A DNA stretch of 20,457 nt from Methanobacteriota archaeon (GTDB lineage Archaea; Thermoplasmatota; DTKX01; GCA-020343715). The notes beneath the pieces were generated by a model. That model was not told the origin of the DNA. It ran no database searches and saw only the letters and a list, made by a program, of their open reading frames with translations. Of the stretch, positions 1-9,400 are shown one piece after another. Both the position numbers and the translations under genes were made by a program. Each line of letters opens with the position of its first letter. Within the stretch, counting starts at the first letter, position 1. The stretch is from assembly GCA_030594725.1 (NCBI GenBank), contig JAUVEQ010000007.1, positions 1 to 20,457 on the forward strand, given 5' to 3'.

Positions 1-841
1 CCCCGTTCCCCGCGGACCCCGTGATGGTCGAGCCGTCGAGGGTCACGTTGTTGGAGATGAGCGTTACCGATACGTGACCGCCGGCACCCACCCTGCCGGA
101 CACGGAACCGCCCTCGGTGTATCCGCCACCACTGGCCGGGGACCTCGAGGAGGCCGGCTGTCCGTCGGCGGCGTCCCCGCCACTACCCGCCTGGACGGTG
201 ACCGTGGTGTTGATGATGGATAACTGCGAGAAGACCGCCAATGTCCGGAGGGAGAAGAGGGCGTCGCCCCCGGAGAACCTGCGACCATCGAGGTCCATGC
301 CCTCGAAGGGCAGCTTCTCGGAGGAACCGTCGCCACCGAACAGCTCGATCCTGGCGTTCGTCACCAGTATCTCCCGCTGGGCCCTGACGTTGATCTCCAC
401 ATCGGGGCCCCGGGTCCCCTCGGGTCCGGCGAGGCGGTCCCTGCCGTCGATGATGATGGTCGAACCCCCCGAGATGAGCAGGCTCTTGCAGGTCCCGTTC
501 ATACCCTGGGCCCTCTCGTTGGACCCTTCACCCACGATGACCAGGTCCCCGCCCGTTAGCTCTATGATGGCCAGACCGTCCATCTTGACCCTGGAGCAGA
601 ACAACCTCCCCCCCTCCGGTATGATGAGGTGGCCGAAGGTCGTCACATCCACCACATCCCAGGTCTCGACGCCCTCGACCACGTACTCCTCCCGGATGGT
701 GAGATGGGCGCCGGTGGAGGGAAGGGACGGCCCGCCCTCGTCCCCGGGCAGGTCGAACGAGGGCCCGAGGGGGAGGGCCGATGCCAAGAGGACGAGCAGG
801 ACCAGGACCGACAGTGCGCCGTCCCGGCGGGACCCCGTCAC
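1..841 (-). CDS. Glycine-rich surface protein, C-terminus cut off by window edge
   Basis: Partial gene, 280 codons seen, with no stop before the edge. The start is a GTG whose GTGA overlaps the TGA of the upstream paralogue, so the two genes are translationally coupled; a purine run (GAGGGGGGAT) lies just before it. The product opens with a short basic stretch (GSRRD) and a hydrophobic segment at about residues 9-25, a likely secretion signal. A beta-strand-rich region follows (about 45-215), then the start of a Gly-rich repeat (about 217-257, with AGSGGDAADG and SGGGYTEGG). Residues 45-280 can be matched by eye to residues 42-285 of the neighbour at 838-3993, so this is a tandem duplicate. 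Probably an exported, cell-surface structural or adhesive protein. No enzymatic motif is visible. Whether it also ends in a membrane anchor cannot be seen here. Confidence 0.8.
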   Translation of the reverse strand, partial: MTGSRRDGALSVLVLLVLLASALPLGPSFDLPGDEGGPSLPSTGAHLTIREEYVVEGVETWDVVDVTTFGHLIIPEGGRLFCSRVKMDGLAIIELTGGDLVIVGEGSNERAQGMNGTCKSLLISGGSTIIIDGRDRLAGPEGTRGPDVEINVRAQREILVTNARIELFGGDGSSEKLPFEGMDLDGRRFSGGDALFSLRTLAVFSQLSIINTTVTVQAGSGGDAADGQPASSRSPASGGGYTEGGSVSGRVGAGGHVSVTLISNNVTLDGSTITGSAGNG

Positions 842-3800
842 GGGAATCCCCCCTCATCTCCCCTGTCGAACAGTCCCCTGGAGCCTGCCACGAATCCGAT
901 GGTGATCATCACCAGGAAGATGACCACGAACAGGACGTACAGCCAGAGGTTGCTGCTGGAGGGCGGTGTGGAGGGGCCCTCGCCTTCCACGACCGTCAGT
1001 TCCAGCCTGGTCTGCTTCGAGAACTCCCCGTCGTCCACAGTGATCGTGATCCGGTGGTCCCCGGGGGGAAGAAGGTCTGTCGTGAAGGACGCCAACCCCC
1101 TCGTGGAGGTGCTGCCTATCATGCCCGTCCGGTCGGACTCCCATGTCACTATCAGCACCTGGTCATGTATGAGGTCGGGATCGGAGACCCTCACCGTGAA
1201 GGAGATGGGCCTCCCCTCCGGGTACCGTGAGCCGCTCTCCGGACCGAAGACCTCCAGGGGCCCGGGGGGATCGTTGGCGTTGACCACGATGATGCGGACG
1301 TGCATCCGGTCCAGCCCCCCCTTGTCGTCGCTCACGGTCACGAGCACGGTCCAGGTGCCCAGGTCGTTCGGGGTTGGTGATAATATGAGGAAGCCCGTGC
1401 GACTGATCTCGACCCAGGTCCACCTGGATGTCACCTTGTAGGTCAGGGGGTCATCCTCGGGGTCCACGGCCCTCACCTCCAACATGAGCACCTCGTTCTC
1501 GGCGACGGTCAAGACGACGGGAGGCACCTTGCCGCCTATGCTCAGGATCTCGGGGGAGTCGTTGAAGTCGATCACCTTGATGTTGATGAAGCCCTTCACC
1601 TTGCTGTTGCCGTCGGACAGGGTGTATGCGATGGCGTGGTCCGGCTCCCACACGGTGTACTCGAACAGCACGAACAGGCCATTTATGGACTGCACACCGT
1701 GGTGTTCCATCTCGATGGTGATGAAGTCCGGGTGGGTGTCCGGGTCGTCGACGTAGGCCCCCAGGTAGATGGAGTAGACCTGTCTCTCGGGTATCGATAG
1801 CGAGTGGATCAGGTCCAGACTGGGGGGCTCGTTCCAGTACCGGAAGGACCTGGCCAGGGGTTCGGGCCCGAAGGCGGAGGGGGGGCCGGTGTAGACCGCG
1901 ACCACCTTCCAGAAGTAGGTGCCCATGCCCATGTCGGGGATGTACAGCTCGGGTTTGTCCACATCCCAGTGGGTCAGGTTCTTCGAGAAGATCGTGTCCA
2001 TCGCCAGCGTTATCATGTAGTGGTCCACGTCCCCGTTGGTCGTGGACCGGAGGACGGGCATCCACTCGAGCATGGGCGGGTTCGGGACCTCGCCCCTGTG
2101 GGCGGGGCTCCAGAGGATGGGCTCGCTCATTGGTATGTGCTCCAGAAGCAACCCTCTGGCCGCGTGCCGGGCCATCCCCATTCCCTGGGGATCCATGGAG
2201 GATGGGGAACCGGTGGACCCCCACTCCCCGCCCTTCACGTAGACCATGGTGTTCCGGTGGATGGACGGGCGTATGCACTGGATGTCCAGGTTCGCGTTGC
2301 CGCCGTCGCCCACGTCGGCGAGAACGGCTGGGGCCTTTCCTCCCGGCCCGAAGTCCTGGCCACCGTTGCCCGCACCGCCACCGCCACCTGCTGCGTAGCC
2401 CCCGCCACCGCCGCCCGAGATCGCACGGCCCTCGAGGGTCGAGGTGGTCTCCCCGCCGGTCCCCATCAGCCCGCCCGAGCCCCCGATGACGTTGTACTGC
2501 GAGGTCAGGGTGATCAACCTGGGGGTCTCGATCGTGAGGTTCGCGTGGCCTCCCTTGCCCACACGGTCCTTCACGGTGCCGCTGCGGCCGCCTGCCAATC
2601 CGGGCAGTTCGCCGAGGGCATCGCCCTCGCTTCCGCCACCGCCGCCGGTGTAGCCTCCGCCACCGCCACCCGCCGCGGGACCGGCGTCGCCGCCATTGCC
2701 CGCGTTGCCCCCGTCCCCGGCGTGCGCCAGGAACCTGCAGGAGGCCGCGTTGATGGACCCATACGCCAGCAGGCGGGCGACCACGTCCCCTCCGTGACCG
2801 ACGGAGCCCGAGACGTTCCCTCCCTCGCCGCCGGGCATGTACCGGTGGCCGCCCCCGCCACCGCCAGAGTAGCCTCCGCCGCCCCCGCCGCCGGCCCCCA
2901 GGGGACCGCCTCCATCCCCCGCGTTGCCGCCGCGACCGGCGGTCATCACGATGCGGGAGCTCTGCATCTCCAGGACCTTGGCCTCGATCAGGAGGTCGAT
3001 GCTTCCCCCCCTGCCGGCCTCGCCCGAGACCGACCCTCCGTTGCCAGCGGGATCCGTCGGGTTGAAGCCGCTGGCGCCGTCACCGCCAGTGTACCCGCCG
3101 CCCCCTCCGCCCGCGTAGCTGCCGTTCCCGGTGTCCGCACCGTCGCCGGCGTCGCCACCCCGACCGCTGGAGATATTGAGGTCGTTGTCGCTCATCGAGA
3201 CCGTGTTCGAGTCCAGGACCACCGTGGCATTGCCACCCGAGCCCACGCGCCCTCCCACGTCACCGCCCCGGGTGTAGCCCCCGCCCAGGCCCTTGAAGGC
3301 TCCGTCCGCAGCGCTGGGGGGAGGCTTGCCGTCGGGTGCCTGCCCGCCGTTCCCGGCGTGGACGTCGATGTGCATGCCCGTCACGAGCATGATGTCGGTC
3401 AGGGTCTGGCTGACGATCTCGAGCCCGGCGCTCCCCCCGGCGAAGGCAGTGCCCAGAAGATCGGAGTCCGTCAACGTCTCGGGGGAGGAGAACCCGTCCC
3501 CGGCCCTGATGTTGATGGAGGAGTCCACGAGGATGACCGTACGGGACGAGACGACATCGATCCCCGTGGAGGTCCCCCTGCTCGTGGGCAGGTCGTACCC
3601 TCCATCGGCGCCATGGATGACAACGCGGGATCTGGAGGACAGTTCGAACCAGCTGCACCTGCCGTAGATCCCGGCGGTCTCACGGTGGGAGGTGGGGGTT
3701 ATCTCGATGATCCCGCTTCTCACGGTGAGGACCGCATTGCCCTCCAGGAACAGGCTGTCCGCGACAAGGTGCCCACCCGATCCGATGTTCAGAGAGCCCG

Positions 3801-3993
3801 TGGACAGGACAGTGACCTCGCCCCATTCCTCGTAGCTATCGATGTTGTAGGTTCTCGCGACGAGCAGGGGCTCTCCCGGGTTCACGAGGGGGGCGGACTC
3901 CGCGGTCTGGGTCCCGAGGTCACGGACAGAGACCATGGGGCCTGCTGCTAGAATCAGTATTATCGCTAGCGCGCACGAAACCCCCAGGCGCAT
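838..3993 (-). CDS. Large glycine-rich surface protein with FN3-like/cadherin-like domains and C-terminal membrane anchor
   Basis: The 1,051-residue product starts with a signal peptide (about 1-20, MRLGVSCALAIILILAAG). A beta-rich N-terminal part (about 40-210) leads into five Gly-rich blocks at about 213-252, 277-330, 352-402, 425-483 and 503-565. These carry GGGGGGYTGG-type runs and are separated by about 20-residue strand-like segments. Next come an FN3-like domain (about 620-718) and three Ig/cadherin-like modules (about 725-810, 812-905, 910-1003) with DPEDDPL, NDPPG and VSDPD signatures. A Pro/Ser linker and one transmembrane helix (about 1016-1036) end in a 15-residue tail, so the bulk should lie outside the cell. 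A TATA-like element about 27 bp before the ATG suggests a leaderless or nearly leaderless mRNA. The role is unknown; adhesion, sheath or matrix protein is a guess from architecture. It forms an operon with its paralogue downstream. Confidence 0.85.
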   Translation of the reverse strand: MRLGVSCALAIILILAAGPMVSVRDLGTQTAESAPLVNPGEPLLVARTYNIDSYEEWGEVTVLSTGSLNIGSGGHLVADSLFLEGNAVLTVRSGIIEITPTSHRETAGIYGRCSWFELSSRSRVVIHGADGGYDLPTSRGTSTGIDVVSSRTVILVDSSINIRAGDGFSSPETLTDSDLLGTAFAGGSAGLEIVSQTLTDIMLVTGMHIDVHAGNGGQAPDGKPPPSAADGAFKGLGGGYTRGGDVGGRVGSGGNATVVLDSNTVSMSDNDLNISSGRGGDAGDGADTGNGSYAGGGGGGYTGGDGASGFNPTDPAGNGGSVSGEAGRGGSIDLLIEAKVLEMQSSRIVMTAGRGGNAGDGGGPLGAGGGGGGGYSGGGGGGHRYMPGGEGGNVSGSVGHGGDVVARLLAYGSINAASCRFLAHAGDGGNAGNGGDAGPAAGGGGGGYTGGGGGSEGDALGELPGLAGGRSGTVKDRVGKGGHANLTIETPRLITLTSQYNVIGGSGGLMGTGGETTSTLEGRAISGGGGGGYAAGGGGGAGNGGQDFGPGGKAPAVLADVGDGGNANLDIQCIRPSIHRNTMVYVKGGEWGSTGSPSSMDPQGMGMARHAARGLLLEHIPMSEPILWSPAHRGEVPNPPMLEWMPVLRSTTNGDVDHYMITLAMDTIFSKNLTHWDVDKPELYIPDMGMGTYFWKVVAVYTGPPSAFGPEPLARSFRYWNEPPSLDLIHSLSIPERQVYSIYLGAYVDDPDTHPDFITIEMEHHGVQSINGLFVLFEYTVWEPDHAIAYTLSDGNSKVKGFINIKVIDFNDSPEILSIGGKVPPVVLTVAENEVLMLEVRAVDPEDDPLTYKVTSRWTWVEISRTGFLILSPTPNDLGTWTVLVTVSDDKGGLDRMHVRIIVVNANDPPGPLEVFGPESGSRYPEGRPISFTVRVSDPDLIHDQVLIVTWESDRTGMIGSTSTRGLASFTTDLLPPGDHRITITVDDGEFSKQTRLELTVVEGEGPSTPPSSSNLWLYVLFVVIFLVMITIGFVAGSRGLFDRGDEGGFP

Positions 3994-4014
3994 GCAGGAA
4001 TATAGGCCACCCCC

Positions 4015-4027
4015 GGTTTATAATCCC
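4015..4027 (-). promoter_or_regulatory. TATA-like promoter element for the Gly-rich surface protein operon
   Basis: Read on the minus strand the stretch is GGATTATAAACC, centred about 27 bp upstream of the ATG at 3993. That is the usual archaeal TATA-to-start-site distance, so transcription would begin at or a few bases before the start codon. Identified by pattern and spacing only. Confidence 0.5.
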
Positions 4028-4064
4028 ATCGATTGGCGATATCGATATGGGGGTCTCTGGACGT

Positions 4065-4077
4065 GAAACCTATAACC
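4065..4077 (+). promoter_or_regulatory. TATA-like promoter element for the ferredoxin-AOR operon
   Basis: GAAACCTATAACC combines a purine-rich BRE-like lead (GAAA) with CTATAA. The expected transcript start, about 25 bp on, is near 4097. That leaves roughly a 12-nt leader before ATG 4109, containing the SD-like GTGGTC. It lies in the same 115-bp divergent gap as the minus-strand promoter. Confidence 0.45.
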
Positions 4078-4108
4078 CGGCCCCTCCATTCGGGATGTGG
4101 TCGATACC

Positions 4109-4567
4109 ATGGTGAAGGTCCTTGTCCCCGTCCCCGAGAAGTGCTCCGGTTGCGGTCTTTGCGTGATGGCATGCACCGTCACCCACGGTCATGGCCTGAC
4201 CCCCGCGCGGGCCAACCTCCGTCTCGAGAAGCGCTGCATCGACCTGGACCTGGTGGTGGTCTGCACCCACGGCGAGGGATGCGAACTGGAGTGCATCGAG
4301 GTGTGTCCCGCGGACGCCATCGCGGTGGCTCCCACGGGGGCCATTCTGATCGACAACAACGCCTGCATCGCCTGCGGCTCCTGCGGCCGTGCCTGTCCGT
4401 TCCACGTCATCTGGTCCGACGAGGGGGAGAAGGCCTGGAAGTGCGACCTGTGCGGGGGCGAGCCCGTCTGTGTCAAGTACTGCAAGTTGGAGGCCATCGA
4501 GTACCGGGAAGCCACATGGAAGGACTTCGAGCTCATCCGCACCCAGATCGAGGAGGTGTGCGAGTGA
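4109..4567 (+). CDS. Four-cluster [4Fe-4S] ferredoxin-type electron-transfer subunit of AOR
   Basis: A 152-residue cytoplasmic iron-sulfur protein of the HycB/DmsB/AorA type, expected to pass electrons between the adjacent AOR catalytic subunit and a ferredoxin or other carrier. Sixteen Cys can be grouped into four cluster motifs: C12-x2-C15-x2-C18-x3-C22; C52-x5-C58-x3-C62-x3-C66-P; C86-x2-C89-x2-C92-x3-C96-P; and C112-x2-C115-x5-C121-x3-C125. I chose ATG 4109 because GTGGTC, an SD variant, sits 6 nt upstream. An in-frame GTG at 4097 would add four residues (MVDT) and could be a leaderless start. The TGA is embedded in the GTGA that starts the next gene, so the subunits are translated in coupled fashion. 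The family is clear; the physiological partner is inferred from gene order. Confidence 0.9.
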   Translation: MVKVLVPVPEKCSGCGLCVMACTVTHGHGLTPARANLRLEKRCIDLDLVVVCTHGEGCELECIEVCPADAIAVAPTGAILIDNNACIACGSCGRACPFHVIWSDEGEKAWKCDLCGGEPVCVKYCKLEAIEYREATWKDFELIRTQIEEVCE

Positions 4568-6408
4568 GGGGATACGCCGGCCACATCCTGCACGTGGACG
4601 TGTCCACGGGCGAGGTGCTGCGGAAGCCCATGGACCCCGAGGTCGCCCGCCTGTGGCTGGGCGGCGCCGGTCTGGGCGCATACCTGGTCTACACCCTGGT
4701 GCCGGCGGGGGCGGACCCGCTGGGACCCGACAACGCGGTGGTGTTCACTCCGGGACTCGTCAACGGGGTCCCCCTGATCACCCCGGGCAAGTGCACCTTC
4801 ACGGCCCGAAGCCCCCTTACTGGCACCATCGGCGACGCCACCATGGGAGGGCGCCTGGGGATGACCACCCACCACGCGGGCTACGACGCCATCGTCATCA
4901 CTGGAAGCTCCGTCAAGCCCGTGACCGTGGTCGTTGACGACGACCAGGTCACCCTCCGCCCGAGCTCGGACCTGTGGGGCCGGGACACCCGGCAGACCTC
5001 CGAGGACCTCCGCCGCGAGATGGGCCACGATTTCGCCGTGGCCACCATCGGCGTGGCCGGCGAGAACATGGTCAAGTACGCCTGCGTGGACTGTGACGAC
5101 CGGCAGAGCGGACGCTCCGGCATCGGGGCGGTGATGGGCTCCAAGATGGTCAAGGCCATCGCCGTCCGGGGGACCAAGCGGTTCCGGATCGCCCACGAGG
5201 ACGAGCTCCCGTCGCTCCTGGAGTCCAACCACGACAAGCTGGCCGCGGACAGGTCCTGGGACGACATGAGGAGGAACGGGACCGGCGGCTTCACCGACTG
5301 GATCAACACCGAGAAGGGCACCTTCCCCACCCGGAACTGGCAGGAGTCCATCTACCACGACCGGGAACGGATCGTGCCCCAGCACTGGGCTCCCATCTAC
5401 GGGGTGCGGAGCAAGGCCTGCCACGGATGCATGAAGCCCTGCGGCAAGCTGGTCAAGATCGAGGACGGTCCCTACGGCGGGACGGTGGTCGACGGCGTCG
5501 AGTACGAGACCATCTACTCCCTGGGCGGGGAGATATGCAACCCGGACCCGGAACTCCTCGCCCACCTCAACGAGCTGTGCGACGTCTACGGCATGGACAC
5601 CCTGTCATCCGGGGTCGTGATGGGGTGGACCATGGAGGCATCGGAGAAGGGGTTGCTCACCACCTTCGACCTGGGGGGCATGGACGTGGGCTTCCACAAC
5701 CCGGCCTGCGCCCCGGAGCTCCTCCGCCGCATAGCACACAGGGAGGGCATCGGGGACCTGCTGGCCGAGGGCGTGGCCAAGGCCTCGGCCATCGTGGGAC
5801 AGGGCTCGGAGGAGTTCGCCATCCACGTGAAGGGTCAGGAGCCCCCGGCGTACGACGTCCGTGGCCTCAAGACCCTGGCCCTGGGCTTCGCGGTCAGCTC
5901 CAGGGGCGCCGACCACCTGAAGTCGGGGGCATACCTGGTGGACCTCAACGGCAAGTTCGGTCCCTTCGAGGGCGTGGACAGGTTCTCCGCGGAGGGCCGT
6001 GGCGAGATGGTGATGCACCTGGAGGACCTGATGGCCTTCTACGACTGCCTCGGGGTGTGCAAGTTCTCCCGCCGGATGTACGGCAACGCCGACCTGGCGG
6101 ACGCGGTCCGTCTCGTGACCGGCCAGGTACTGTCCGAAGAGGAGATGTTCCGGGTGGGCGAGAGGGTGACCAACCTGCGGCGCCTGTTCAACTACCGCGA
6201 GGGCTTCTCGAGGAAGGACGACACCCTGCCCCACAGGGTGATGCACGAGCCCATCAAGGAGGGTCCCGCCAAGGGTCACCTGGTGACCGAGGAGGAGCTG
6301 CAGCTGATGCTCGACGATTACTACAGCGAGCGGGGATGGGACGCGGACGGCCGACCGACCTCCGAGAAGCTGGAGGAGCTGGGGATCTCGGACCTGGCGT
6401 ACTGGTGA
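4564..6408 (+). CDS. Aldehyde:ferredoxin oxidoreductase family protein (tungsten or molybdenum bis-pterin enzyme)
   Basis: The 614-residue product matches the usual length of the family, whose members oxidise aldehydes to carboxylic acids with a W/Mo bis-tungstopterin and one [4Fe-4S] cluster. Cluster ligands are C286-x2-C289-x3-C293 (ACHGCMKPCG) and a distant C499 (LGVCKF), nearly the positions known in Pyrococcus furiosus AOR (288, 291, 295, 494). Other family features are the N-terminal GGAGLGAYL, SPLTGTIGDATMGGRLG, RSGIGAVMGSK (about 184-194) and SSRGADH (about 446-451). The start is GTG 4564, overlapping the ferredoxin stop, with a strong AGGAGGTG at 4551-4558. The open frame continues upstream without an earlier stop, but that part overlaps the ferredoxin. 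The substrate is unknown; aldehyde detoxification, amino-acid fermentation or another AOR-family reaction are all possible. No FAD subunit or pterin synthesis gene is nearby. Confidence 0.93.
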   Translation: MRGYAGHILHVDVSTGEVLRKPMDPEVARLWLGGAGLGAYLVYTLVPAGADPLGPDNAVVFTPGLVNGVPLITPGKCTFTARSPLTGTIGDATMGGRLGMTTHHAGYDAIVITGSSVKPVTVVVDDDQVTLRPSSDLWGRDTRQTSEDLRREMGHDFAVATIGVAGENMVKYACVDCDDRQSGRSGIGAVMGSKMVKAIAVRGTKRFRIAHEDELPSLLESNHDKLAADRSWDDMRRNGTGGFTDWINTEKGTFPTRNWQESIYHDRERIVPQHWAPIYGVRSKACHGCMKPCGKLVKIEDGPYGGTVVDGVEYETIYSLGGEICNPDPELLAHLNELCDVYGMDTLSSGVVMGWTMEASEKGLLTTFDLGGMDVGFHNPACAPELLRRIAHREGIGDLLAEGVAKASAIVGQGSEEFAIHVKGQEPPAYDVRGLKTLALGFAVSSRGADHLKSGAYLVDLNGKFGPFEGVDRFSAEGRGEMVMHLEDLMAFYDCLGVCKFSRRMYGNADLADAVRLVTGQVLSEEEMFRVGERVTNLRRLFNYREGFSRKDDTLPHRVMHEPIKEGPAKGHLVTEEELQLMLDDYYSERGWDADGRPTSEKLEELGISDLAYW

Positions 6409-6450
6409 GGACGGAACGGGAGCAGGGACCGACCGGGACAGACCGCTCGA
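6409..6450. other. Short convergent intergenic gap
   Basis: Forty-two bases separate the AOR stop from the stop of the facing winged-helix membrane protein. There is no T-run or strong hairpin on either strand, so I cannot point to a terminator. Confidence 0.4.
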
Positions 6451-9400
6451 TCAGTCCATGGCGGGGACGGCCGTAGGGGTGTCCGTGGCGTACACGCGGC
6501 TCTTCCGCCGGGTCCTGTCCACCTTGATGAGGTCGGCCTCCTCCATGATCTTGATGTGGTAGTTGATGACCTGGGAGCTGGCCCCGATGCGCTTCGCGAT
6601 GTCCTTCTGGGAGAGGCCCTGGTTGTTCTTCACGATGGTCAGTATGACCTCCTGGAAGGAGCTGATGTTGCGCTGCGTGGTGGGCAGTTTCATGTCCGCG
6701 GGATAGAAGCGCTTGAAGATGCCGTCCATACGGGACCTGACGTAGCCCTCCCGCTCCAGCACCCGCAGGTGGTACGACAGGGCTCCGTTCGTGATCTCCA
6801 GCTGGTCCTTGATGGCGTTGTAGTGCTCCCCGGGATTCGCGATTATATAACCATGGATCTTACCACGCAGGTAATGGTCCAGGACCCGGTCCTTCTTGAT
6901 CTTGGTGTAGAGGGGGAGGAAGATGAGGGTGAGGAAGGCGTACCTGCCCACCTCGGTGCCGCCCACCAGTCCGATGATGGAGACGGTCAGCGCCACCGCC
7001 ACGGATGCCTGGACCACGCCGACCGGGACAACGGGCTCGTCGACGGCGGCCACATCCACATGGCGCTTGACAATGTTGTTGACCTCGCTGCGCTCGCGGA
7101 TATCGTTGGAGGGGTCCACCTGGAGCACCAGCGTCCGCCGGCCCTGCTCGGGGATCCAGTACAGGACGACCTCGAGCTGGCCCATGCTGGGCACGATGGA
7201 AAGGGTGTCCCGGTCGAGGACGGTGTTCCCGTCCTTGAGGACCACGGTCACGTCCTCGGCGTCGGCCATGCCCAGGTTCAGAACGTGGGCCCGGATGGTG
7301 ACGGGCTTCCCCTCCTCGGGCTTGACGGGCAGGAGGGTGAAATCAAGGACGGCCAGGTCGGGGAACCGGAGGCGGACGTAGAGGGTCTGGCGGAGGAGTT
7401 GACCTCCCTCGTGGCTCCAGAGCACCAGTTCTACGGCATAGGCGTTCGCGTCGGCGCTTTCGGGCACCTTGAGGGCCAGGTATGCCGCCTGCCGTTCGTC
7501 CACATCCAGGGGGAAGGTCACCGAGGGCTCTCCCCCGGGGGTCTGGAAGGTGTAGTCCCAGCCGAAGGGAAGGCCCTCCAGGGCCAGGCGAACGTCTCCA
7601 GGGCTGTTGCCGACGCTGTGTATCTCGAAGGGGAACACGACGGTGCCCGGGGGGGTCAGCGTCATGGTGGTCTCATCGATGGCCAGGTCCACGTTGAAGA
7701 CCTGGGGGACGTGGATGTCGCACCAGGCGGTGACGGGTCCCGGGGTGCCCCGGACCTGAATGCCGATGGGGACGACCTCGGGGTCGGAATCACGAGGGGC
7801 GGTGACGGTCACTGACATCGCCCGGGTCTCGCCCGGGGAGAGATATATCGGACCGGGGATGCCGGTGCTCGCCTTCCAATCCTCCGGGAGGCCGAGGAAC
7901 TCGAGGGTGATCTCCTCTATGGCGTTGATCCCGTTGGTTATCTCGAGGTAGATCTCGGTGGTCCCATCCATCAGGATGGTGGACTTCGGTACGAACAGCC
8001 CGTGGTCGGTGACCCGAAGACCCACGCTGGCAGTGAAGAAGCCCACGTCAAGGGTGGGCCCGGCCTCGCTGGCCACGACCACCATGACCTGTGACTGGGT
8101 CTGATGCGAGGCTCCCGTGGGAACCGTAACGTGGACGAGCACGGGCGCGTCGGAGCCGGGGGTGAGGGTGAGGGACGGAGGGGTCACCACGGCGGTCCAT
8201 CCCTCGCTGCTGGCCTGAGCGTACAGATGCACCGTCACGGGCTCGTTCCCGGTGTTGCTCACCATCGCCTCGAGGTTGCTGCCCCCGTCGGGGGCGACCA
8301 CCTTGATGCCGGTGCCCAGGTCTATCCTGACGGCGGTGTGGGGGATGACTATCGCGGGCAGCACCGCTCCCGCACCCTCGTCACCGTCGACGGTGGCACC
8401 GCCTATCTGGAGGACCACCTCGGTCCCCGCCGCGATGCCCTCGGGGGCGGTTATCTCGATCTCCACATCGACGGTCTCGCCCGCCGGGAGGTTCGTCCTG
8501 GCCGGGGCCTCCGCGGTCCAGCCGCGGGGCACGTCGATCTCGATCTGCACCAGCTCGTCGTCGTCGGACCAGCTCTCGATGGACAGCGTGACCGGGACGC
8601 TGGTGCCCGGAAGGGCGAGGACGGGTTCGTGGGGAGCCCGGATGATGAAGGGCTGGACGTCGGGTATCTGCACCGGGATGTCGATGGACGTGACGGCATC
8701 GGGCCATCCCTCGGGATGGGCGGTCACGGTGATGGTGGTCCCTTGGCCCGCCGAGGCGGTCATGGACGCGATGATCCTGATGTTGATCCTGGCGGTCTCG
8801 CCGCCCTCCATCTCGATGATGCCGTCGCCAACGATCTCGGCCCCGAAGGGAGTTTGGAGGCCATCAACGATGCTCACCTGGACCCTTTGGGAGTAGCCCA
8901 CGACGGACTCCACGAGCAGGGAGGTCTCATGGGTGGTGCCCGCCCGGAGCAGCACGGGCTCCAGCGGGTCGATGGAGTTGGGTCTCCGGAGCGTGACGTC
9001 CGGAGCCCGATCGATGATCCAGAAGCGGATAGAGAGATCCGGGCCGTAGAGGTAGTCCGCCAGGGCCTTGTAGGTCTGGCCCCGGTGGTCGGTAGCGGTG
9101 GACATCGAATCAGCGGTGGTCGGGTGGCCCTGATGGAACCAATAGCTGAAGACGGCCTCGAGCTCGTCATCCTCGTTGGCGAAAAGGAAGGATACCATCT
9201 CATAATATGGCCCGATGGCTAGGTATCCACCATTGATAACAGTGGCCAGGTCGGATGCCTTGATGTATTCGACGAAGCACCCCTGTCCCTTATCATTGGT
9301 GATGTTCAACTTATCGCCGAGGCCCTCGGCATCCAGCGATCTTTGCCATAGGTTCACATCAGGGATAGAGCCATGAATCCAGACCGCCGTCGGAACGCCT

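Noticed and set aside
2380..3140. Repeated CCGCCGCC/GCCACC-type tracts suggesting CRISPR or satellite DNA
   Set aside because: The repeats are in frame, imperfect and encode GGGGGGYTGG-type blocks of the surface protein, with no constant-length spacers.
1804..3951. Long open frame (715 codons) on the plus strand opposite the Gly-rich gene
   Set aside because: It is the antisense of Gly/Ala codons (GGN/GCN), giving Val/Ala/Asp-rich sequence with no domain. High GC makes such long shadows common.
4033..4563. N-terminal extension of the AOR reading frame
   Set aside because: The frame is open to 4033, but this part overlaps the ferredoxin gene and reads as low-complexity Arg/Gly-rich protein. 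The AOR family begins at GYxGxIL right after GTG 4564, which has a strong SD.
4189..5565. Long open frame (458 codons) antisense to the AOR operon
   Set aside because: Composition is His/Val/Gly/Asp-rich filler and the opposite strand encodes clear AOR and ferredoxin motifs.
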